From Ichthyophonus hoferi (Eukaryota; Opisthokonta; Ichthyosporea; Ichthyophonida; Ichthyophonidae): a DNA stretch of 20,762 nucleotides. Positions within the stretch are counted from its first letter, which is position 1; each line of letters begins with the position of its first letter. The stretch covers positions 41,483 to 62,244 of the forward strand of contig NAOQ01000415.1 in the NCBI GenBank assembly GCA_002751075.1, in the 5' to 3' direction. Under the pieces are notes generated by a model. That model did not search any database. It worked only from the letters and a program-made list of their open reading frames with translations, and was not told the DNA's origin. Made by a program: the position numbers and the translations under genes. Positions 9,331 through 19,600 of this stretch are shown one piece after another.

Positions 9331-9428
9331 GATTAGGGTATCACGATATATATCTTCCAAGATAATCATGGCCAATACAGCCTTCCATACACCCAAACTA
9401 GAGAGGTACGTGCACAGTAAACATACAC
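9320..9428 (-). other. Exon-like open stretch downstream of VPS35
   Basis: Bounded by a good acceptor (CCGTTTCTTTCAG ending at 9429) and an AG|GTAATT donor at 9319. One frame is open throughout and reads protein-like, including AVLAMIILEDIYRDTL, with base composition richer in G and C than the flanks. I find no partner exon and do not recognise the peptide. It could be a stray exon of an unseen gene, an alternative VPS35 3' exon or chance. Confidence 0.2.
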
Positions 9429-9632
9429 CTGAAAGAAACGGTTCGGCTACGTAATAAATCAACCGTATGTACCTATAAATAAAGTGAGGCATTGGAGGTA
9501 TATGTGCATATTTAAGAAATATTCTGATGCTTTTAAAAGTATGATATGAGTACAACTCCGTACCTATATATAAACCCAACCAGCATAAGCCGTCCTACAA
9601 CAAGTACCACATACAATACATACTAACACACA

Positions 9633-9812
9633 CTATACATTAAGATCTTCGTAGGAAGGTCCGCCTTCATCGGGTTCTTCTTTCTTGTGTCTTATATAAG
9701 CCAATGTGTTCTGAAAATGACGGTTAGTTTCCTCATAGTCCTCTTGTGTATCTACCTCCGCCATGTTGGTGTTGATGAGGTCGATAAGGTTTGAGAGGTA
9801 CTTGGTAGTTAC
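9633..9812 (-). CDS. VPS35: VPS35 terminal exon (residues 737-795 and stop)
   Basis: Encodes [20 protein letters not shown], then NRHFQNTL and the C-terminal [11 protein letters not shown], matching the human ending EGPIYEGLIL in place. The stop is TAG at 9635-9633. Confidence 0.95.
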   Translation of the reverse strand, partial: VTTKYLSNLIDLINTNMAEVDTQEDYEETNRHFQNTLAYIRHKKEEPDEGGPSYEDLNV

Positions 9813-12800
9813 CTGTTGCAAAGAACAAGAATGAGTACTGGAGGCAGGTATGGGGTGTATATAGGTGTGTATATATGGATGATACATATAGACTGAGATC
9901 TAAACTATGGCGAGCAGTATAGTATAGTTAATATAGTATAGTATGATGCACAAAGGTGGCCGATGGTACCTGAAAAGGGGACAAAGTTGAAGAGAAGAAA
10001 GCATGAAGTACAATCGTTAACATAAATAGCACATGGATAGGTTGAATAATGAGGTCACACGTGCTAGTTGACTGTTTCGAGGTTTTTTAACGCTTTATTT
10101 GGTTTTAGAAGAAAAGGCAGGCAAACAAACATAGTATATATATTATATTACTAAATTCCGGGCTTTTAAATCCAAATATACCTAATTAATATAGTAACAA
10201 GACCTTTATATTGTACTGTAAACCCGAGTGCATTAGAGAAGGGTATAAATATAGCACAATTAAGAAGTAAGGGGTGGTACATACGTATTCATTCTTCTGG
10301 TCAAAGTAATAAATATACTTGTCCAGAATCTCTACAAATAGCTGTAATTTCATAGCACTGTCTACACAGGAGTCTGCAATCTTGAGTGACTTTTGAAGGC
10401 AGTCTAGTACTTTCTTGCCATTACGTATCTGTGAACGTCATGAATTGAAAGTGGTTTGTGGTTAGTAAGGGAGAGGTAGATTTTAAAGGTATCAAGAGGA
10501 TGGAGAGAGACAAAAACAAAAAAGCAGACATGGGGATATTGGCAGTAAAGGAGAAAGATGAATAGATAGATAGATACTCAGATAAAAAGGACAGTCAAGG
10601 AATATTGCGTATATGAAAAGAGCTGGCAGTAGATATAATCAAGGTATTGCTAAACGAAGATATATACATACCTCACCCTCACAGTCTGTAGTTTTTCCAG
10701 ACCAAAACAAGTGAGATGCCAGACATATGGCCCTGGTCTGATCAGGCTTGGTCAATAGCTGTGCGGCATGAAGAGCACACTTGAGACTTAGTTTATCATA
10801 GTTCTCTTGTGTGAACACACACAACTTTTCCAAAGTACCTGTGGGTGTGTATGTCTACAGATTAATGAATAATAATAATACTACTAATAATAACTATAAT
10901 CACATAAGAACATGTATAGGTGTGTGGATATATATATAGATAAAAGAGTAGGTTTAACTTTGATAGTGGGTGCACAGGTAATAATAAAAATGGTAATAAT
11001 AAATTATGTGTTACATACAGGGGGATGGTTACAGTTATAAAAGTATATAAGGGTGGTGCCATGATAAGGTTTCAGTTTACTAAAAAAAAAGTGTATTGTA
11101 TTACATGGAACAGCCCTTATAAAACAATATTGTATGGTCATAACTGTAACTATATAGGACAGGATAAGGTAGGATGATAGGATAAGATTGTATTGTATTA
11201 GATGGGTTAATAAGGTTAATGTCAATCCTCAAGTTGAATGGTGTATGTGCCATAGAAGGGTATGATAAGCATCTATATATACATTTATGACAATTAAGGA
11301 GGAAAAGGAAAAACATCAAGATATCACTGAGAAAGGGAAGTAGAGAAAAGAAATATTATTGCTAAACACTACCCACCCACAAGCATGGCTATGGCTGCAG
11401 ACTGTGCCTTAGAACCTGATATATTATCCTCGTACACTAGAAGGGCCTGAAGGAATCCACATAATAAGTCATTGACAAGTGATAAGATAGTATATTTAAT
11501 CATGGCAGCGTTGAAGATGATATATATATGGCTGTAGAGTATTAGTATATAGAGGAAAAATGAAAAGCTGAAGTGATGGGAGGGGAAGGGGTGCCAGGGT
11601 ACCTTAAAAACTTCCAAAGGAATAATCTGATATGTATTAATTTATATATGAAGAAAGTATTGGGATACATGGATATGAATCAAGACATATAAGGTGTATA
11701 TACACATTCATTTCACTCCTCTCTCCTCTCCCTCCTGATGTATATATACCTATAATCTATTACACATTTCTTGACCACTCATTGGTCAAGCCCATAGCGG
11801 GATTGACAGACAATAATCTGTATCATTCTAATTCATTAATCAAAAAACCTACTCTAATCATAAATTCGTCAGCTAGATTCTCCAGTTTCAGCCTGTCGGC
11901 TACAGAGGCACATGACAGGAACAGACGAAGGGCTAGGTCAGAAGACCCTGCCGTGTTCAATGTCGTGATTAGCTTAAGGGCAAACTGGAATAGCTTCTGA
12001 ACCTTCTTCATCCACGTCTCGTCCTGTACCCATAGTTAGTATCTGTGGACTGCATGTACGTATGTATGTCTAATAGTATACATATACATGCTCAACCATT
12101 TGTGCAAGTATACATGCATTGATGTAAAGCCCTACCGGAACAATAGAGAGGCGAGTACGTTTTTCCCTTTAAAACTTCACTTATTCTTTAAAATACCCTC
12201 AAAAACCGCCCAATGAGTATCAAATCACAATACACTACATAGATAAAACATAATATTTCATATACAGGATATTGTTTGCGTATATATCATGACTAGTGGC
12301 ATCCTACCTCATCCTGGTTATCATAGTGACTGATAATAAGGCCAAGGGCCAAGTCTATCATTGGTGGAATGGTATATTTAATTCGTGCCTCTCCACCAAA
12401 GCCAAAGCGCTTCTTAGCCACAGTAAGGATCTGGGTAAAGGTAATGAGAGTAAGAGAGAGTAAGAGAGAGAAAGTGAGGAGGGAGGTAGGGTAGAAAGAG
12501 AAAAAAGGGTAGAAGAGAGGTAGGCAAACCTCGTTCTGCACCGCAAGATCATCGGATCTCCAATTGTGAATTAGGCGGGCTATCCATGTCTGTTCTTCAA
12601 TAAAGCCCTCATCATTTTTCTGGGCTAAAGGAGGATAAGATGGATCAGGCATTGGACAGATAGAGCTAATGACAGTGATACATTGATATAATTGGGGTGG
12701 GTGAGAGATCATTACCAACTACTATTGTCTTGCTGCTTATCCGTTTATATGCGTGTAGTATATATCTACATAAACCACAATATGGGTATCATATTCTAAC

Positions 12801-14426
12801 AGCACATACTCCCTCGCCGTGTTCATTTCTGGGTCACATAGATTGTATAATAGTCTTCAATGGTAGATAATATATACTATATCTTTATATGTCTACATAA
12901 ATAGTCTCGCCCACATGGCCTCCCTTATTTATGAGCTATAACAGGGGTAGTCTAAAGTATACAGGAAATACTAAGCCATACATATACCCTCATGGCCATG
13001 CCAAAGAACTATATATGGTCTGTGCGCGCAACAGTATATGGTATCTAGTATGTAGATAGTCGTTAAAGAGACATCAGGTTACCATCGGTAGAGGGTGCTT
13101 GGTCCTCCTGATCTTCCACAAGTGGGCTGAGGAGATCCAATAAAGCCGCTAGAGTCTCTGGGTTGCTGATGATTTCATTGGTAGCCAGCATCTTTTGGAC
13201 TACATATAGAGCTAAGGATTTGCGATTATCATAGCCTGGGTGGGGGATGAAGGATAATAGTGAGAATGATAGAAAGATAGAAAGAGCATAAAAGGATGTA
13301 TCAGAGGAAAAAATGGGTATATAGATATGATATAGGTGAGAACTGTTAGGAGTATCGTTACTAAGCAACAGTAAGCATAAACAATGTAACCCAATGCATA
13401 GGTGTATTAATATATATATAAGAATCAGTGTTTGCAATAGAACTCGCATATATCTCATAGTTTAAGAGGTTTAGGATAGACCTCACCTTCTACCTCACCT
13501 CTTGTATACTGTACTAACACATATATTGATTTATACAGATAGATATAAGAAGAGAAGGAAGAGGGAGCCAACCAAACAGCATCCATAGGGCGGATGCATT
13601 CTGCAACTCGAGGACTGTTGCTATGGTCGGGTAGTTGTCAATGGGTATCTTGACGAGTTTCATTAGCTCCTTACTACATGCACTATTACTGGTCTCGGTA
13701 TTATCCACACTGGGTGGGGCAGGGCATAGATGTCATTAAGGTGGTGGTCTATAGATAGGGCAGTACAATATGTTTATATATGTATATATGTATAATATGT
13801 GTATTTCTATATATAATATTGCCCTACGTATATATGCCTAAATACACATATATATCTAGCGGAGAATAACCACACGCACCAAGTAATGTTCCTATTAGCC
13901 AGGACCTTTCGACAGTAGTCCATGGTTTTGTTGACATATTCATTATGGCCCGAAAAGCACTTGAGGGCTAGGTTAGTAAGGGCAGTCATGAGAGACACTA
14001 TGTCCGCTGGGGGCATGTCCGTGTGGGCCTGGAGGTGGGGGCGGTGAGGAGGGTTAGTGAAATGAGTGATAGTATGGCATGAGTCGGAGAAGGGACAGTA
14101 CAGTAAAGGAGAAAGGGAACGTGTATATATGTCTTATGTATATATATTACGAGTATCTAATGCTAACCAATACCGTCTCCCACCTAAAATGGCAAGCATG
14201 ACTCCAACCAATCATATACTTCCTCTTTATAGCCCTTCTGCATGGTCAAAGTACTTGCATGATATAGACCGGAAAAAAATTTCTACATTAATTAAATTAA
14301 AAAAGTCCGATTATTGATTTAATATAGTATTACATACTATTAATCTGCTTCTGGTTATATCACAAACCACTTCAGCCTTACCCATTTAAAAGCACAAGAT
14401 CTACACCATCCGGCATATATACATAT

Positions 14427-14459
<33 letters not shown>

Positions 14460-16586
14460 TATCTACATATATACGTACATACATGCATGTATATAGATAC
14501 ACACAAACACACACAAGAATGCACACAGAGTCATATATCTTTCCTCTAGTGGCCCCCCAACACTCACATCTATAACGGCAGATATATGAGCCGAGAACAC
14601 GTCAAACAGTTGAAGATCTTCAGGAATGACTGCATCCTCTCGTAGGGCATAGGTAGCTAAACGGTTAATCATAGAGTTGAGGATATTCTTCACCGTGACC
14701 TGTGGGCAGGTAAGGATAATTAGAGATGGTCCTGTGATTGGCCAATGATGAGGTCATTTAAATGTCATTGGAGCATGTGATTAGGCTGGATGGAAGGGGT
14801 TGGTAAGCGACATAATAAATAAATATGAGCATGGCAGGGTAAAAGGAGGTACATGAGAGAAAACTACCATAAGAAGAGGAGTGTGTATCGGTTTGCCTTC
14901 ACAAGGGTAGGCCTGTGGGTGCCTGTATATACATATATACCCATAGGCTTATATATGCGAATGGGGGAATAGGTAGGAACGTGCAAGGCGATAACATACA
15001 TACATGGGGCGTAATAGAAAAAGGAAGAGGGCAAAATAAGCAAAGGCAACAAAGGAGACTTGAGAGGATCTTATAGAATAGAATGAAAGTAAGATAGATG
15101 GAAAGGAGGCGTGGAAACGAATGGCATACATCCCAGCCTCTACCACCCAATAACCTTTAGCTTTCTCTATCAGTAACACATTACTATGTTAATAATTGAC
15201 CATTATCCCATCATTAAATATATAAATACCTTGGGATTTAGTCCGGCACAGCCCTCAAGAAACATATGAAGTGTGCGTAGATGGAAGTCATCAGGGAAGA
15301 CCTACCACCCAATAAGATAACAGCTGAGAATGAGGGTGTGGTCTGCCAGGCAAGGGTATAGGAACAGGTAATACAAATATAATGTGCTATTACTCTTCAT
15401 ATCTGAATATACAATGTAAGGATATAATATCTATGGGTATATTATTTAAGAATATACTATTTAGTTTTATCTATTATGCTATTCCTCTCTCTTTGTAATG
15501 TAAAAGATCATGTTATCTCTTACAAAGGACCCTGTACCTAGCTCATCTACCTTCTATATTGGTATGATGGATGGCCCTACTGTAAGGATAGAGATAATAT
15601 CACTAAAGAAGGTATGGAGGATATATAGGCAAAGAGAGAGACAGGAGAGGAGAGAGTATTGGGAAACACAATAATAACAATAGTAATAATAGATGCATGC
15701 CTACGTACGTACATACATACCTTGGGATAGAACAATAGAAATAGTGAGAATGGCATAGTATACCTGTATAATACATTCCATCAGATACTCTTGAGATATA
15801 GGGTCTTTGCAGCTAACCACCTGCTCCAATACGCCTGGTAGAACAGTCTGGACATACCACCACTAACAGGTTAGTCCTCTACATCTATATTAACTGCAAC
15901 AAACCTAGAGCGATGTACCATACCACAATACATTGTATCCCTTATTCAAAGAAAACACATGCTCTGACTACAAAAGACAGAGAAAAAACTAAATAATACT
16001 GAAGGGTTCATGGTGGAACCTTTCTTTAAAACATACCTAGTACACCCTACAACCCCTGGTACAAGAAGATGCATCAAAGTGGTAAGAGAGACAAATTTAT
16101 TATTTAAATTGGGCATTAATTAATTATTACAATAAAATTATTTAAATAATTTTATATGAATTAGTCAATCTGGTTTATAATAAAGATATTGTAGCAGGTG
16201 ATTGTGATGGATATTGATCATGTATGTACCTCTAGCCACTTACTCCATGGAAGTAACCATATCAGAAAATACAGGCGCCGCAATATAGTTGGGTCAGCTC
16301 ACATAATACGCGTAACTTAATTGTTAATACTACTACCTAAGTCTTACAAGCTCAGATTATTCTGTCATATCTCTTACTCCACCATACCCATCCCTTCCAT
16401 CACATCCTCCCCCTCCTCCCTATCTCCTTAATCCATAACTGCACAGTCACATACCGTTGTATAGAGGTCTACATCTATGTTCTCTAGTTGACTCAGACGT
16501 ACTAGGTTGGTCCCTACTAGAATACGTAGCTCCTGGCGTTCTCTCTCTCTCCTCTCACGGTCACGTGAGTGTCCCTATATGAGTTG

Positions 16587-16632
<46 letters not shown>

Positions 16633-19600
16633 GTATATGTGTATGTGTAAGTATATATGTATATATATGTGTACGTGTCTTTAAGTATGTGTGTGCCAGC
16701 TCGTACAAATATATATGGGTGTTGATTGGGAAGATGGAATGAGAAAGAAAATGAAACCAATAATGGAGAAAAAAAGAACGCCAACAGTGCGCTCAGTAAC
16801 CACACATCCTACTAGGCTGTATACCGCAATGATAGCTAACCTATGATATATTATACGTATAGTCTACACTGCAAGCGTACCCGAACATATGGCCCACTAG
16901 GGGGGTTTCATTGCCGCATTTTCAACTCCTATACCCCCTCTCCATTTCCTAATCCCATATCCATCTATCTATAAATAAAAAAAGATACACAACGTAGACA
17001 GTCTCAAATTCCCTATGTTTATAATCTCGTTTGTGCAAGAAATTATTAGGGCTGGAACATTCTTGTACTTTCATTTCATGTTAATTTGAATTCTCTTTGG
17101 AGTGGGCAAATCCATCTGATCCAAATATTTAAGGTGAAAATAATGAAGAATCCGGAATTGGGTACTGGTATGAGCTATAGATGGATTGGGTTTATTTACA
17201 TGTGATTGGATGGTTATTCACTTGTTGATTGGTCCATCTTTATCCTATCTTGCTTTGTGGAGAGAATGACCACTTTAAAGTTCTAGTCCGACAGACAAGA
17301 TGTCGACCAGTAAAACAGACTGAACAAAAATATAGACATGGATTAAGAAATAAAAATTTAAAAGGCAGATAAAAAGTTGCTATTGGTCCGTGGAGTAAGT
17401 TAATAATTAGCAACCAGCCAATGACAAGCAGTAAAAACATGGCCACATAGACACCAACATTAAATCAATAAAGGTCATACCTGATGCTGCATTCGCACCC
17501 ACAACTTATTCATTTCAGCAAAGTTAGTCAAGATATAGTCAATAGAGTCCTTGCTGTCACCACAGCCCTCCCTGCCAGGACCCCCAGGGTGAGTGGGCAT
17601 ACACATGGATGATCAAGTTATGATATGATAGGTAACCCTAATAGATTAAACCATGAACACTGAAATGGCTGAGTGTATTGATTGACAATCATTTCATTTG
17701 TAAATATGCCCAAAGTACACTTTCATGGATAAGTTAATTATCATGCTTTTAAAATTTAAAATTGCATAAATAAGTTAACTTGTTCAGACTGTTGTGACAC
17801 CCATAGCACAGTCATTAAAGATTTACCATAATAAAAATAATAATACTGAGGTAACTAACTTCACAGCCTAAAAGACCCCTTAACTTAATGCGACACCCTA
17901 TACTTACACAGAGTCATAGTCGGACTGTATATACAATCTTTCCCTCTCCCTCTCCTCCTCCATCTCTAATCTTATTCTTCTACATATCTATATTGTGTAC
18001 TATTGTTTTCTTTTTAATCTCTCTATTCTCATTTCTCTAAATTTGTCTGGAGTCTGAATCCACTCTAAGCTACTCCCATAACGTAGGTACTAATATAAAT
18101 ATGAGGTAGGTAATACTATACGTACTCAGTCTGTTCTATGGCATCAGGCAGTGAATTCTTTGTGGTTTGAAGAAGGTAGTTTCTTAAGAATAGGCCTCTT
18201 AGGGGATGTTGAACTCCCCGACACATCTCAACCAGGTCCTAGGAAACAGTTGGAGCAGGGTGAGAGGGTGGGTTAGGCTGGCTGCTGTCTAATATACCTC
18301 TATATCTATAGAAAGATGCATGGGTAAGGCATGGTATAATATAATATGTTGTGCTATACTATACTATGTTATAGCATAGCATACTCTAATACAATATAAT
18401 AAAATATAATATAGCCACTCTCATTCTCACTCCCACAACCACCAAAACATAAAAACTACAAATGGAGTCCTACTATACATACCTTTAATATCTCTTTCTT
18501 CATGTGCTCACACAGCCTAATGTAGACTACACCCACAGTAATAAGAAGATACCTATAGTACCCCCATAACATTATGATAGAGTAAGAATAGGTCTAATAT
18601 ATAAATATACTCCGGTAGATATATGCACAGACATAGGGACATAGAGTCATAAGGTTGAATATGGCAGTGTTAAAACTAAATAATATTAATGCTAACTGGC
18701 ATCAAAAGATACAGAATAAAAAAATCATTAGGATAAAGATGCAACAAGGTCATACCTCATTGGTGTAACTATATATATATGATAGTGTGTATGATAGTAT
18801 GCATATATGATAGCATGGAGATATGATAGCTTAATAGCATACATATATCTATGTATAATAGCATAATTGTATAATAGAATGAGAGTATATAAGTATATAT
18901 GCGCATTTCTATAATTATAAGTAAGGATATGTGTATGTGTACGTAATATTTGGGCATACGCATATTCACAGAGCAGGAATAAAATTACATTCTTGATTAT
19001 ATACATATATATAAGCTTGCGCGGTTTGATATAACTACATGCATACATATGTATAAATATTACTAGTCTACAACCAAAGCAAATATAGGTTGGGTATATT
19101 ACAGTTTAGGTACTTTTATGTCTATATGCAATATATTATATACTATCTGTTGCGTACTATACATTTATTATCTATTGTGCACTATACACTATCTACTATA
19201 TAGCAGACAATACTTACAATCTAGGCACTATATTCCCAGCATACTGTACCAGCTCATACAGTTCACTCACTTTCTCCTGACTCTGGTACTCATCCTGTAG
19301 ATACATCTGCAAATGTCGTACTTCATCTGATACCGCCATATCTAAAAGCCTGGTTAAGGTTACTCAGGTACATGTAAACATACATAACCTTACCTTCCGT
19401 TCCCTTCATAAAACATTATCTGTGTCCATATATATAGGTGTGTACTAGATGCAATACATACAATGCATATACTACAGGTAGTAAGTATAACTAGTATAAT
19501 ATATATAATGTATATAATACATACAATAAATTTAATAAGCTTAATAAACTTAAACCCTATATTAAATATAACAACCACTACAAAACGCAATACACGCCCT

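Noticed and set aside
13573-13620. Alternative frame in VPS35 visible exon 12 that reads MHP like the human FHP
   Set aside because: It breaks the frame into the next exon, while the chosen frame aligns at exact length on both sides.
14066-14317. Plus-strand 83-codon open frame inside a VPS35 intron
   Set aside because: Antisense to the gene, AT-driven, no recognised similarity.
16517-16805. Minus-strand open frames of Thr-His or Thr-Tyr repeats
   Set aside because: They are translations of the (GTGTAT)n microsatellite partly overlapping VPS35 exon 7 in other frames.
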